64,000 nucleotides of DNA from Pseudomonadota bacterium (GCA_021794595.1 JAJYQN010000102.1:42409-106408), one strand, 5' to 3'. Shown: positions 24,098 to 33,758, numbered from the stretch's first letter. Notes: generated by a model from the sequence alone, not told the origin. Translations and numbers: made by a program.

Positions 24098-24553
24098 TTT
24101 CGGCACGAAGAGGATGCGCGTGCCGGCCAGCCTGTCATGGAGCGCCTGGGCCTGCGGATCGAAGAAGATCCAGAGGTAGGCGGTACCAAACACCGCAAAC
24201 GGAGCGAGGGCCAGGAGGTAGCGGCCGTTTAGGAGCAGCATGAAGCCCGCCACTAAAGCCGCAATCCAGGTGAGCGCGAGGAGATAGCGCAGGAGTGCGC
24301 GGCCCAGGCCCATGCGGCCTTTTACCGCGAAGATCTTGAGACGCCACGCCTGCATGCCGAAGGTCTGGCCTTTGCGCGTCCAGGCCCAAGCGAAGTAGGC
24401 GAAGCCGACAAATGGCAGGTAGATGTGCAGGATCGTCTGCAAGGTGGGGCTCGCCGGATCGTGAAGGACGACCGTGAAATAGATGGCAAATGGTGCCGCG
24501 GCGAGGATCCACAGGGTAAAGAGCAGGATGGCGTCATAGGTGTTGGCACCCAT
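24056..24553 (-). CDS. RDD family membrane protein
   Basis: RRMGANTYDAILLFTLWILAAAPFAIYF...GQTFGMQAWRLKIF. Confidence 0.85.
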   Translation of the reverse strand: MGANTYDAILLFTLWILAAAPFAIYFTVVLHDPASPTLQTILHIYLPFVGFAYFAWAWTRKGQTFGMQAWRLKIFAVKGRMGLGRALLRYLLALTWIAALVAGFMLLLNGRYLLALAPFAVFGTAYLWIFFDPQAQALHDRLAGTRILFVPKSANARQKSETDSH

Positions 24554-24846
24554 GCGTCGCAAAAAGGCGCCGTTACGGCCGGGCGCTACGGAACTTGCGA
24601 TCTCTTGTCTGTTCAAAATGTCATCAATCCAAAAAAAGTGAAGGGGTGGGGCCACGAAATTCAGTCAGCCCCGCATTTATGCACAGGGTTACTCACCATT
24701 TTTGTCAATATCTCTGTCCGGCTCATACTATACGGAGACCGTGGTTTGCGATACCCTGGCGAGCGACCCGGTCTGGGGCCCGGCGGTATCGCGTTTAGGG
24801 CCTTCCCGTTTAGGGTCTTCCCGCTTTTCGTCATGAGGGGTGTAGC

Positions 24847-26847
24847 ATGCAGTCTAGCGTCTCGCTAAATCTCATTGAACTCGGGCATTTTGCCGCATAT
24901 ATGGCGTTTTTTGTGGCTATTACGCAGGCCCTGGCGCCGCTCGCCGCCCGATATCTCAAAGCCCCCGGGTTGCGCACGATTTCGGTAAATGCCGCGCCGC
25001 TCGTGTTTTTATTGACAACGGTGGGCGCCGTAACGATCGTCTACTCGTTTCTCACGAACAACTTCTCGGTCTTGTACGTCGCCAACAATTCCAACACCCA
25101 TCTACCGCTCTTTTATAAAGTGGCGGCCCTGTGGGGCGGGCACCGCGGCTCTTTGTATCTGTGGGTCTGGATCATGACAGCCTATACCGCCGCCGTCGGC
25201 TACCACGGTCGCTCGCGCTATCCAGACCGGCTCGCCATTATTATGGCTGTTCAAGGGGCCTTGATCGCTGGTTTCTACGGGCTTGTGCTGTTCTTGTCTG
25301 ATCCGTTTACGCGTCTCTTTCCGATCCCCGCGCAGGGGCAAAACATGAACCCGCTCCTGCAAGATCCCGGCATGGTGATCCATCCGCCGATGCTCTATAT
25401 GGGTTATGTCGGTTTTTCCATTCCCTTCGCCTTCGCCATGGCCGCCCTTCTGACCAATTGGAGAAGTGAGCTGTGGATCGGTCATACCCGACGTTGGGCG
25501 CTGATTGCCTGGGGGTTTCTCACCGCGGGCATTATCTTTGGGGCGTGGTGGTCATACTATGTCCTTGGGTGGGGCGGCTATTGGGGCTGGGATCCGGTCG
25601 AGAACGCCTCGTTCATGCCGTGGCTCATGGGCACGGCCCTGATCCATTCGATCTCGGTGCAGGAACGCCGTCGTATGCTGCACACCTGGAATATCTTTTT
25701 GATTATCACCACCTTCTCGTTGTCGTTGCTCGGGACCTTTTTGGTGCGCTCGGGCGTGTTGGCCTCGGTACATACCTTCTCCGCCGCTCCCGGGCAGGGC
25801 GTCTATCTCCTGACCTTCATGGTGGTTGTGCTGACGCTAGCCTTCGGCCTTTTCTTGATCAAAGGTGGTTACCAGCGCGCCGAAGAGTCCTTTATCTCGC
25901 CTTTGTCGCGCGAATCTATGTTTATTTGGAACAACGTGATTTTCACCATTGCCTGCGCGTGCGTTCTTCTTGGGACCCTTTATCCCTTGTTTCTTCAGGC
26001 GGCCTCTGGTGCGCGCATTAGCGTCGGTCCCCCGTACTTCGATCTCGTGATGGTCCCCATTTTTCTTGTCATGTTGGTCGTTATGGGTATCGGACCGTTG
26101 GTGTCCTGGCGCAAGGCCAATCTCCCGAAGCTTCGCGGGCGTTTACTTGTACCAAGCCTAGTCGGTATCGCCTTGGGCGCGGCCTTGTGGTTTGCGGCGG
26201 GTCCGGTGTACTGGACGGCCCCGGTCGCGGTTGGTCTCGTGGGTTTTGTAGCAACCACCATTGTCGGCAATGTAGGGCGCGCGGTGTGGCAACGCCGACG
26301 GCAACACCATGAACCTCTTGGCCGGGCCTTCGCGAAGACGGTGCTCGGGAATAGACGCCACTATGGGGGCATGATCGTCCATACGGGCATCTTAGTGATG
26401 GCGATCGGCCTTGTGGGTTCCGGTCTCTTTAAGGAAAGTAAGCTTGTGATGATGGCCCCGGGCGATGTGCTGCATTTGGCCCATGAGCGGGTTCGGTTCG
26501 ATGGCGTGCGCGATGTGCGCGGCGCCGATTTTACCGCCGTACAGGGGCGTCTCACCGTTTTGAATAACGGCGCCCAGCTGCGCCCTGAACAGCGGGTGTT
26601 TTTCGGGAGCCCCATGGAAGTGACGCGCCCGAGCGTCAATTCGACGCTTTTACGTGACGTGTACGTGGATATAGGGAATCACCAGCACGGCAAGTGGGAG
26701 ATCCATCTGTTCATAAACCCGCTCGTCGATTTCATTTGGCTCGGGGGCGGCATCGTGCTCTCAGGCGTAGGCTTCTCTTTAAGCGATCGTTTGTGGCGCC
26801 GAAAGAAGAGCCTGGCTGGATCTGAGGCTGTGTCGACACACCCATGA
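24847..26847 (+). CDS. ccmF: Cytochrome c-type biogenesis protein CcmF (heme lyase)
   Basis: WGGHRGSLYLWVWIM, WGGYWGWDPVENASFMPWL. Confidence 0.97.
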   Translation: MQSSVSLNLIELGHFAAYMAFFVAITQALAPLAARYLKAPGLRTISVNAAPLVFLLTTVGAVTIVYSFLTNNFSVLYVANNSNTHLPLFYKVAALWGGHRGSLYLWVWIMTAYTAAVGYHGRSRYPDRLAIIMAVQGALIAGFYGLVLFLSDPFTRLFPIPAQGQNMNPLLQDPGMVIHPPMLYMGYVGFSIPFAFAMAALLTNWRSELWIGHTRRWALIAWGFLTAGIIFGAWWSYYVLGWGGYWGWDPVENASFMPWLMGTALIHSISVQERRRMLHTWNIFLIITTFSLSLLGTFLVRSGVLASVHTFSAAPGQGVYLLTFMVVVLTLAFGLFLIKGGYQRAEESFISPLSRESMFIWNNVIFTIACACVLLGTLYPLFLQAASGARISVGPPYFDLVMVPIFLVMLVVMGIGPLVSWRKANLPKLRGRLLVPSLVGIALGAALWFAAGPVYWTAPVAVGLVGFVATTIVGNVGRAVWQRRRQHHEPLGRAFAKTVLGNRRHYGGMIVHTGILVMAIGLVGSGLFKESKLVMMAPGDVLHLAHERVRFDGVRDVRGADFTAVQGRLTVLNNGAQLRPEQRVFFGSPMEVTRPSVNSTLLRDVYVDIGNHQHGKWEIHLFINPLVDFIWLGGGIVLSGVGFSLSDRLWRRKKSLAGSEAVSTHP

Positions 26848-27299
26848 GATACGTTTTTTTCTGGCTTTGTCTCGGGCTGCTTGCGGCCCCGGCCTTCGGG
26901 GCCACGATTGTGCATGAAAGCGTGCTTCATAGGCGCGAGATTGCGATCGCGAAGAAGCTGCGCTGTACGGTCTGCCAAGCCGAATCGTTGGCCGTCTCGC
27001 AAGCCGGCATCGCGCAGGACATGCGCAAACTTATCCGCGAAAAATTGCGGGCCGGCCAGAGTTCCCATCAGATCATCGCGTACTTTGTGAAGCGCTACGG
27101 CGACTATATTCTGCTAAAGCCCCCGTTCGATCCCTTGGGCGCCATTCTCTGGATTTGGCCGTTCGCGCTCTTTGCCGTTTTCGGTGGGGTTGCGCTCGTG
27201 GTGATGAGACGTCGGGCGCGGGCGCCCATGCCGCCGCCCAGCCCGGAATTGGGAGCGGAAGACCGAGAACGCATTAAAGCTCTCACGCGTCAGGAGTAG
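26844..27299 (+). CDS. ccmH: Cytochrome c-type biogenesis protein CcmH
   Basis: LRCTVCQAESLAVSQAGIAQDMRKLIREKL. Confidence 0.95.
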   Translation: MRYVFFWLCLGLLAAPAFGATIVHESVLHRREIAIAKKLRCTVCQAESLAVSQAGIAQDMRKLIREKLRAGQSSHQIIAYFVKRYGDYILLKPPFDPLGAILWIWPFALFAVFGGVALVVMRRRARAPMPPPSPELGAEDRERIKALTRQE

Positions 27300-27301
27300 T
27301 C

Positions 27302-28225
27302 ATGTTTGTGATCGTCATATTGTCCGGATTTCTGGTGTTGTTCGCTGCCTGGTTTCTCACGCGCCCGATACGAGGTCGAGCCGCCATTGAAGAGGGTCGG
27401 ATTGGGCTTGAGTTCACTCGCGACGAGATCCTAAAACAGCTCAAAGAGATCGAATCCGACCGTGCCGATGGGCGCATCGACGAGGCGGTTGCGGGCGATG
27501 AGACGCGACGCCTAGAGTACGAGCTTGCCCAAACCCTGCGCACGCTGGAGGCCGATCAGGCGTCGGAGAGACCGGTTCCTCGGACCCTGAAGCACCGCGG
27601 GCTTGTGATGGTCGCGCTTTTGATCGGACTGCCGTTATTGGCCGGTGGCATGGATTACTGGCAGAACAAGCCGGCCTTGCTGACCTTCGCGACCTTGAAT
27701 GCCAAAGGTCGCATAACGGGCGTGCACGGTCTTCCGCCTATGGTGCTCAGCATGGTGGCCAAGTTGAAGCGCCATCTCGTGAGGCATCCGCATGATACGA
27801 CCGGGTGGCTTGAGTTGGCGCGCGCCAACGTAGTGCTAGGCAACCTCAAGGGCGCGCGGCGGGCCTATGCCCACGCCTACAAGCTTGCGCCGACCGATCT
27901 CAATGTCATGGCCAACTACGCTTGGCTTTTGTATACCTCCCATCCCAGTCAGACGACCGGTTTGGTAGACCAGCTCTATCGACGTCTGTACGCGCGCGAC
28001 CCGAGACAGCAGGACGCCTTGTGGTTTTTGGGGCTGGCTGCCTACAACCGCCACCATCTCCACCGGACCCTCGCGTATTGGCGGAGACTCGAGGCCGAAT
28101 TGCCGCCGGGCAGTAAGGCCCAGGCCGGGGTCCAGACGGCGCTCGCCAAGATCCGCCAGCAACTGGGCCCGCGCCCGCATGTCGGGATGTCGAAGGGCCC
28201 GGCGGCTCAACCGAAGGCGCCGTGA
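27302..28225 (+). CDS. ccmI: Cytochrome c-type biogenesis protein CcmI (TPR)
   Basis: N-terminal two-TM region plus TPR segment (GWLELARANVVLGNLKGARRAYAHAYKLAP); follows ccmH. Confidence 0.88.
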   Translation: MFVIVILSGFLVLFAAWFLTRPIRGRAAIEEGRIGLEFTRDEILKQLKEIESDRADGRIDEAVAGDETRRLEYELAQTLRTLEADQASERPVPRTLKHRGLVMVALLIGLPLLAGGMDYWQNKPALLTFATLNAKGRITGVHGLPPMVLSMVAKLKRHLVRHPHDTTGWLELARANVVLGNLKGARRAYAHAYKLAPTDLNVMANYAWLLYTSHPSQTTGLVDQLYRRLYARDPRQQDALWFLGLAAYNRHHLHRTLAYWRRLEAELPPGSKAQAGVQTALAKIRQQLGPRPHVGMSKGPAAQPKAP

Positions 28226-28869
28226 CCGGTCATTCACTTTTCTCGGTTCGCGGCCTGGCGTGCGCGCGCGGGGATAGAACGCTTTTTGCGGGGCTATCGT
28301 TGCAACTGGACGCAGGCGAGGCGCTTCATGTCCGAGGACCGAATGGCCTCGGCAAGACCACGTTGTTGCGGGCGCTCTGCGGCCTGTCGCGACCGCTCCG
28401 TGGCGACGTGCGCTGGCGGGGCGAGCGGACCTCGGATTTGGCCGAGGAGTTCGCGGCCGAGGTGGCCTATGTCGGGCACCTAAACGGCGTTCAGGGAGAA
28501 TTGACGGCGGCCGAGAATCTAGAAAGGGCGGTCCGGGTCTTTGCCCGCGGTCAGGATGCCGCGCTAGGCGTCGCCGCGGCCCTTGATCGCGTGGGGCTTG
28601 CGAGATTGGCCACTAAACCCGCCCGCCATCTGTCTCAGGGGCAAAAGCGCCGTCTCGCTTTGGCGCGACTCCTGGTGTTGCGACGGCCATTGTGGATATT
28701 GGACGAACCCTTCACCGCCTTGGACGTGGCCGCGGTGGCTAGTTTATCGTCTCTTATTGGGGAACATATGGCGGGGGGCGGGCTCGCTTTGATCGTTTCG
28801 CACCAGGCCTTCGAGTTGCCGGGCATTCGCGATTTCGATTTAGCCCACTTCTGTAAGGCCCGATCGTGA
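28222..28869 (+). CDS. ccmA: Heme exporter ATP-binding protein CcmA
   Basis: Walker A GPNGLGKTTLLRALCGL; signature LSQGQKRRLALARL; Walker B LWILDEP. Confidence 0.95.
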   Translation: MTGHSLFSVRGLACARGDRTLFAGLSLQLDAGEALHVRGPNGLGKTTLLRALCGLSRPLRGDVRWRGERTSDLAEEFAAEVAYVGHLNGVQGELTAAENLERAVRVFARGQDAALGVAAALDRVGLARLATKPARHLSQGQKRRLALARLLVLRRPLWILDEPFTALDVAAVASLSSLIGEHMAGGGLALIVSHQAFELPGIRDFDLAHFCKARS

Positions 28870-29549
28870 AGGGCGGCCTGTTGTCCGCCATGGTCGCGGT
28901 CTTTACTCGCGAGCTCTTGGTGTTCTGGCGACGGAGTACCGAGGTCATGACAGCACTCGTTTTTTTCGTGATCGTGACCACCTTGTTTCCCTTGGCGGTG
29001 GGGCCTGAGCGTCATGAACTCATGCTCATGGCCCCCGGAGTGCTGTGGGTGGCGGCCTTACTCGCAACGACGCTCTCGCTCAACCATCTGTTTGCGAGCG
29101 ATTATCAAGACGGGAGCCTGGAGCAGCTTCTGGTGAGCCCCTACCCCCTATCGGCCTTGGTATTCGCGAAGATCGCCGCGCATTGGGTGCTGACGGGCCT
29201 GCCGCTTGCGCTTTTGTCACCGCTTTTGGCGGTGCAAATGGCCTTACCGACGAAGGCCATCGGAACGCTCGTGGGATCCCTGCTTTTGGGTACGCCGATC
29301 TTAAGTTTGATCGGGGCAGTGCCGGCCGCGCTGACGCTCGGTGTGCGTGGCGGCGGGGTTTTGGTTTCCCTGCTGGTGCTGCCGTTGTATACTCCAGTCT
29401 TGATTTTCGGCGCAGAGGCCGTTGCGGCTTCGGCCGGACAGGGTTTCGCCTCGGTGGCGCACTTGTCGCTATTGGGGGCGTTTTTGGCGGTGGTAGTGAG
29501 TTTTGCTCCGTGGGCGAGTTCGGCGGCTTTGCGGGTGTCTCTCGATTGA
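28866..29549 (+). CDS. ccmB: Heme exporter permease CcmB
   Basis: FFVIVTTLFPLAVGPE, WVAALLATTLSLNHLFASDYQDGSLEQLLVSP. Confidence 0.95.
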   Translation: MKGGLLSAMVAVFTRELLVFWRRSTEVMTALVFFVIVTTLFPLAVGPERHELMLMAPGVLWVAALLATTLSLNHLFASDYQDGSLEQLLVSPYPLSALVFAKIAAHWVLTGLPLALLSPLLAVQMALPTKAIGTLVGSLLLGTPILSLIGAVPAALTLGVRGGGVLVSLLVLPLYTPVLIFGAEAVAASAGQGFASVAHLSLLGAFLAVVVSFAPWASSAALRVSLD

Positions 29550-30286
29550 TTAAGTTTATTCATAAATACGGCGCCCCTAAGCGCTTTTACCGACTCGCGG
29601 GACGCCTTGTTCCGTGGTTTGCGGGAGTGACCGCGCTACTTTTTGTGGTGGGGCTGTATTTGGGCCTCTACTGGGCGCCCCCCGACTATCAGCAGGGTGA
29701 CGCGTATCGGATCATGTTCGTGCACGTCCCGAACGCCTGGATGTCGATGATGGCTTATGTGATCATGGCGAGTTTTGCCGCGACCGGGTACATCTGGAAC
29801 GTGCGTTTGGCGGACATCATGGCCAAGGCCACGGCGCCGCTCGGCGCTTCCTTCACGCTGACGGCGCTTGTGACCGGCTCCCTGTGGGGCAAGCCGATGT
29901 GGGGCACATGGTGGGTATGGGACGCGCGGCTCACGTCGGAATTGATTCTATTTTTCCTGTATGTCGGTTATATGGCGCTTCAGGCGAGCATCGACGATCC
30001 GCGCCGCGCGGCTCATGCCAGCGCGATTCTTGCGATCGTGGGCGTCGTGAATATCCCCATCATTCACTATTCCGTGTACTGGTGGCATACCCTACATCAG
30101 CCTGCCTCCTTGACCTTGACGAGCCAGCCCAAGATTTATATCACGATGTTGATACCGCTCATCATCATGTCGTTGGCGTTTATGTTTTTCTACTTCACCA
30201 TGCTTCTTGTACGCGTGCGTAGCGAGATCTTGGTGCGCGAGCAGCGGACGGACTGGGTCCGGAAACTCGTTAGGTCGAAGCGATGA
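29546..30286 (+). CDS. ccmC: Heme exporter CcmC (TTG start)
   Basis: WD-type HABP motif WGKPMWGTWWVWDARLTSELILFFLYVGYMAL; the 29045 N-terminal extension is out-of-frame ccmB. Confidence 0.95.
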   Translation: MIKFIHKYGAPKRFYRLAGRLVPWFAGVTALLFVVGLYLGLYWAPPDYQQGDAYRIMFVHVPNAWMSMMAYVIMASFAATGYIWNVRLADIMAKATAPLGASFTLTALVTGSLWGKPMWGTWWVWDARLTSELILFFLYVGYMALQASIDDPRRAAHASAILAIVGVVNIPIIHYSVYWWHTLHQPASLTLTSQPKIYITMLIPLIIMSLAFMFFYFTMLLVRVRSEILVREQRTDWVRKLVRSKR

Positions 30287-30462
30287 CGTTCTCAACGTTC
30301 TCTCAGTTTCTGGCGATGGGTGGGTTTGCTTTTTATGTGTGGAGCGCCTATGGTTTTGCCGCCCTCGTGGTTTTGATTAACGTGGTTCAGCCCATAATCC
30401 ATAACCGGAAGGTGTGGCGGACTTTGCGTCGGGATTTAGACCGCGCGGAGGAGGACGAATGA
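30283..30462 (+). CDS. ccmD: Heme exporter CcmD (59 aa, below ORF-track cutoff)
   Basis: Manual translation: MTFSTFSQFLAMGGFAFYVWSAYGFAALVVLINVVQPIIHNRKVWRTLRRDLDRAEEDE*; 4-nt overlaps with ccmC and ccmE. Confidence 0.93.
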   Translation: MTFSTFSQFLAMGGFAFYVWSAYGFAALVVLINVVQPIIHNRKVWRTLRRDLDRAEEDE

Positions 30463-30899
30463 GGAAACAGAATAAGCGTCTCGCATTTGTGTTGATCGGG
30501 CTGACCGGGGTGAGTATCGCCACTTGGCTGGTTCTCACCGCGTTTCGTCACAACCTCGTTTTCTTTTACTCTCCGACCCAGGTGCTGGAAGGCAAGGCGC
30601 CCCACCACGGGATATTCCGTTTGGGCGGCCTTGTCAAAAAGGGAAGCATTAAAAAGAACGGCCTGAAAACGACGTTTACCGTCACTGATCTCCGTCACAG
30701 CCTCGTCGTCCATTATACCGGTATTCTCCCCGACCTTTTTCGCCAGGGTCAGGGGGTCGTGGTCCAAGGACAAATGGCCGGGTCGTCGGTGTTTATGGCC
30801 CGCCAGGTGCTCGCAAAACATGGAGCAAATTACATGCCTCCGGACGTGGAGGCCGAGTTAAAGCACTCGATGGCGATGAAGGCGAAGGCGCAGTCGTGA
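30459..30899 (+). CDS. ccmE: Heme chaperone CcmE
   Basis: VHYTGILPDLFRQGQGVVVQG; LAKHGANYMPP (heme-binding HxxxY). Confidence 0.96.
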   Translation: MRKQNKRLAFVLIGLTGVSIATWLVLTAFRHNLVFFYSPTQVLEGKAPHHGIFRLGGLVKKGSIKKNGLKTTFTVTDLRHSLVVHYTGILPDLFRQGQGVVVQGQMAGSSVFMARQVLAKHGANYMPPDVEAELKHSMAMKAKAQS

Positions 30900-31429
30900 A
30901 AAAGTTTCTGATTCCCGTCGCGATTTTTCTATTGATCGCATGGGCGCTTGGGCGCGGCCTGTTTTTGAACCCCACCTACATCCCTTCGCCTTTGATCGGC
31001 AAACCGATGCCGCGCTTTTCTTTGCCGCTGGCCTCCGCTCCTCAGGTCAGGCTGAGCAATGCCAATTTGGTCGGGCACGTGACGTTGATCAACGTCTTTG
31101 CCTCTTGGTGCGTCACCTGCAAGCAGGAGATGCCTACCCTGATGCGCTTACATGCCCTTCATTTGGTGGATTTGGTGGGCGTGGACTACAAGGACACCCC
31201 GGCCGGCCTGCGCCACTATCTGGACGTTTTTGGTGATCCGTATTCGACGATCGTAACCGATAAGCGCGGCATGACCGCGATTAATTGGGGCATCTACGGC
31301 GTTCCCGAGACCTTCGTTGTGAATAAGGGCGGCGTCATCGTGCATAAGTTTGTGGGGCCGATCAGTTACCGCAAATTAAAGGCCAAGGTGATTCCCCTGA
31401 TTAAGCGGCTTTCGGCCCAGCCTCTCTGA
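30896..31429 (+). CDS. ccmG: Thiol:disulfide interchange protein CcmG/DsbE
   Basis: Thioredoxin fold with ASWCVTCKQEMP and GVPETFVVNKGG. Confidence 0.93.
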   Translation: MKKFLIPVAIFLLIAWALGRGLFLNPTYIPSPLIGKPMPRFSLPLASAPQVRLSNANLVGHVTLINVFASWCVTCKQEMPTLMRLHALHLVDLVGVDYKDTPAGLRHYLDVFGDPYSTIVTDKRGMTAINWGIYGVPETFVVNKGGVIVHKFVGPISYRKLKAKVIPLIKRLSAQPL

Positions 31430-31458
31430 AGGCGGCTTTCGGCCCAGCCTCTCTGAAG
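31405..31458. repeat. Perfect 27-bp tandem duplication spanning the ccmG stop
   Basis: Two copies of GCGGCTTTCGGCCCAGCCTCTCTGAAG (31405-31431, 31432-31458). Confidence 0.97.
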
Positions 31459-31603
31459 GCGACTGCAGATCGCGGGGGCGGGCCCGCGTCTTCCGTTCAG
31501 CTTGTCTCGCACAAGTTTCGGCGTCCACAATAGGGGGACTTGTTTTGGGTGGCGGGTCGGCCCATGCTTTTGGGCAGATCGCAACGCGCTAAGGGATCGA
31601 TAT

Positions 31604-32059
31604 ATGGAGAGAAGCCACATTCAGGCGTCTCATCTGACCATAGGCCAGCTTGCGAAGGCGGGCGGGGTATCGGTTGAGACCATCCGTTTTTATGAACGCC
31701 GGGGCCTTATCGAACAACCCGGGCGACCGACCTCCGGAATTCGCCGTTACCCGCGGCGGACCTTAGAGCGCTTAAAATTCATTCGGCAGGCCCAGTCTTT
31801 GGGCTTTACCTTGCAAGAAGTCCAGGACATGCTGGAATTAAAGGCGGACGACCCCGCGACCTGCCGTGAGGTTCAGCGACTGGCCGAAGACAAGATCGGG
31901 CTTTTGCGCACCAAGATGCAGACCTTGCGGTCGCTCGAGACGATCCTGAAGACTCTCGTCGAGGATTGCCATAAACAGAGCGGGGGCGATGTGTGTTTCT
32001 GTCCCCTTCTCGAAGCGGTCCAGGAGGGTCGCGCTGGCGATTCCCGAAAACCCTCCTAA
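31604..32059 (+). CDS. MerR-family regulator with mercury-type cysteine set
   Basis: TIGQLAKAGGVSVETIRFYERRGLI; C-terminal CREVQRLAEDKI...VEDCHKQSGGDVCFCPLLE. Confidence 0.88.
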   Translation: MERSHIQASHLTIGQLAKAGGVSVETIRFYERRGLIEQPGRPTSGIRRYPRRTLERLKFIRQAQSLGFTLQEVQDMLELKADDPATCREVQRLAEDKIGLLRTKMQTLRSLETILKTLVEDCHKQSGGDVCFCPLLEAVQEGRAGDSRKPS

Positions 32060-32077
32060 GGCTGCGGCAGGACGCGC

Positions 32078-32854
32078 CTACTTTGCGTAGTGAAAGCCCG
32101 CAAGCTCGAGTTCCAGTAAGGTCCCGACGATACCCGGAGTGAGGACCGCGCCCGGAATGAGGTGGTTTGTGAATTCCGCTGCCATGCGCTCGTGCGCGAG
32201 GTGGTCGGGATTGACGCCCTTCTGGTGCAATTTCATGGTGAGCTCCCACACCTCGTTGTGACAGGCGAGAAAGACCGCGCCCCGTCTTTGCAGGACCGTA
32301 ATGCTATTGTCGTGCGGAGAAAATACGCCGTCTGGATCCTCGAAGTCCTTGGCGCTCGCGGTTTCGGCCTTCGGCGTACCGATGAATGAGTTGTGGCGGA
32401 ATTTGCTTTTCGTCAGTTTGCTCAATTGGTATTTATCCCAAATAAACGCGTCGTAGAGTGCAAGATGGGCCGAGCCGTGCGTTGCCGAGACGCACAGAAA
32501 GTTCGGATGATGGAAAGACCAGATCTGGGTGTTCATGGCGTTGCGCATGAGGTTCAGCCAAGGGCTCGCAAGGGCGGTGTTGTCCCAGACCTGCTTTGGT
32601 CCTGTGTGACTATGCAAGACCAGATCCAAGGCCTCGCTATCCCATTCGCTAGGGCTTGTGAGAATCATAGGGATGGCCTTGAATGCGCGTTTACGCGGCG
32701 CGCGGGCTAAGGCCTCCGTGAGCGCGCGTAGGCTTCCCGCCGAGCCGATCTCGAGGTTTTGGGAGCCGATGACGCGCGCGCTCGCTGTTCCGACTACAGC
32801 GGCGCCGACGGCGGCCGCCCCTGCGTGTTTCAAGAGGTTGCGTCTAGTGACCAA
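32078..32854 (-). CDS. Tat-signal exported protein of unknown function
   Basis: VTRRNLLKHAGAAAVGAAVVGTASA twin-arginine leader; body contains CVSATHGSAHLALYDAFIW and HNEVWELTMKLHQKGVNPD, distantly DsrE-like. Confidence 0.7.
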   Translation of the reverse strand: MVTRRNLLKHAGAAAVGAAVVGTASARVIGSQNLEIGSAGSLRALTEALARAPRKRAFKAIPMILTSPSEWDSEALDLVLHSHTGPKQVWDNTALASPWLNLMRNAMNTQIWSFHHPNFLCVSATHGSAHLALYDAFIWDKYQLSKLTKSKFRHNSFIGTPKAETASAKDFEDPDGVFSPHDNSITVLQRRGAVFLACHNEVWELTMKLHQKGVNPDHLAHERMAAEFTNHLIPGAVLTPGIVGTLLELELAGFHYAK

Positions 32855-33146
32855 AGAAGAGTCCCCCTTAATTGTCTGTCGCCGTGGTCAAAACGGCGAG
32901 AGTAGGGAGCCCGCAGCTATGCCGCGAGCGCATTAGGCCGGATGGCTCTTTTAGCTGAATGAGTGCGCGTCAGGCCATGGCCTCGGGCCGGTCAGAAACT
33001 GATAAATGGGCCGCCATACCGCTTGGAAAGTCCTCCGGTTTTCGACCCCTGAAGATCCTGGGATGGCTTTATTGCGCGCTCTGGGTCGGCGTCCGGAATC
33101 GAGTCTCGCTCACAAGTACTCCTGAGGGTCCGGCCGGGTAGACCGA

Positions 33147-33758
33147 CTAACATAGGGGCCCTTCCGGCGGCCCGTTTTGGGTCGCCGGGTTTGGGCCTAT
33201 CCGTATATCGCTTGGCAAGTCGACATCGGCGATCACGCCGGCATCGGAACAGGGGACCAGGGTGAGGAGGTGGCGGTGGGCCTTGATGAGCGCAAGAGCG
33301 CCAGCATCGCCCGTCAGGGCTCCGAGTTGCGGGCCAAGCGCGCGCCCGAAGCCGACTGGATGGCCGCGCCGGCCATCGAAGGATGGGGCCACGATCAAGG
33401 CGCCAGCCCGAAGCCTATCGGCCACGGCCTGAGCGGTAGATGGCTCGATATAAGGCATATCGGCGAGAGCCACGAGCCAACCGGTGGAGCCGCCGGTGAC
33501 ACGCACGCCAAAGGCGAGGCTCGTTCCTTGCCCCGGCACCGAGTCCGGGCAACAGACCACCTCAAATCCCTGTTGCCGTAGTATGGTAGCGAGCGCCGTG
33601 TCATCGGGTCGAACCACCGCTACAGCGCGATCGACGGCATCGCGCAGGCAGCGGGCGTTGTGGATCGCAAGCGGCGCGCTGTCCGCCAGTCTATGAAGGA
33701 GTTTCGGTGTGCCGAATCGTTGGCTCCGTCCGGCGGCCAAAAGAAGTCCTGTAATCAT
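33147..33758 (-). CDS. MobA-like NTP transferase (molybdenum cofactor cytidylyltransferase-like)
   Basis: MITGLLLAAGRSQRFGTPKLLHRL; LVALADMPYIEPST; DGRRGHPVGFGR. Confidence 0.88.
   Translation of the reverse strand: MITGLLLAAGRSQRFGTPKLLHRLADSAPLAIHNARCLRDAVDRAVAVVRPDDTALATILRQQGFEVVCCPDSVPGQGTSLAFGVRVTGGSTGWLVALADMPYIEPSTAQAVADRLRAGALIVAPSFDGRRGHPVGFGRALGPQLGALTGDAGALALIKAHRHLLTLVPCSDAGVIADVDLPSDIRIGPNPATQNGPPEGPLC

Noticed and set aside
29045-29545. 167-aa N-terminal extension of ccmC
   Set aside because: It is out-of-frame ccmB coding sequence; ccmC starts at TTG 29546
31511-31543. ACAAGT...ACTTGT dyad upstream of the MerR gene
   Set aside because: Short arms with a 21-nt gap; does not fit the MerR operator geometry well enough to call
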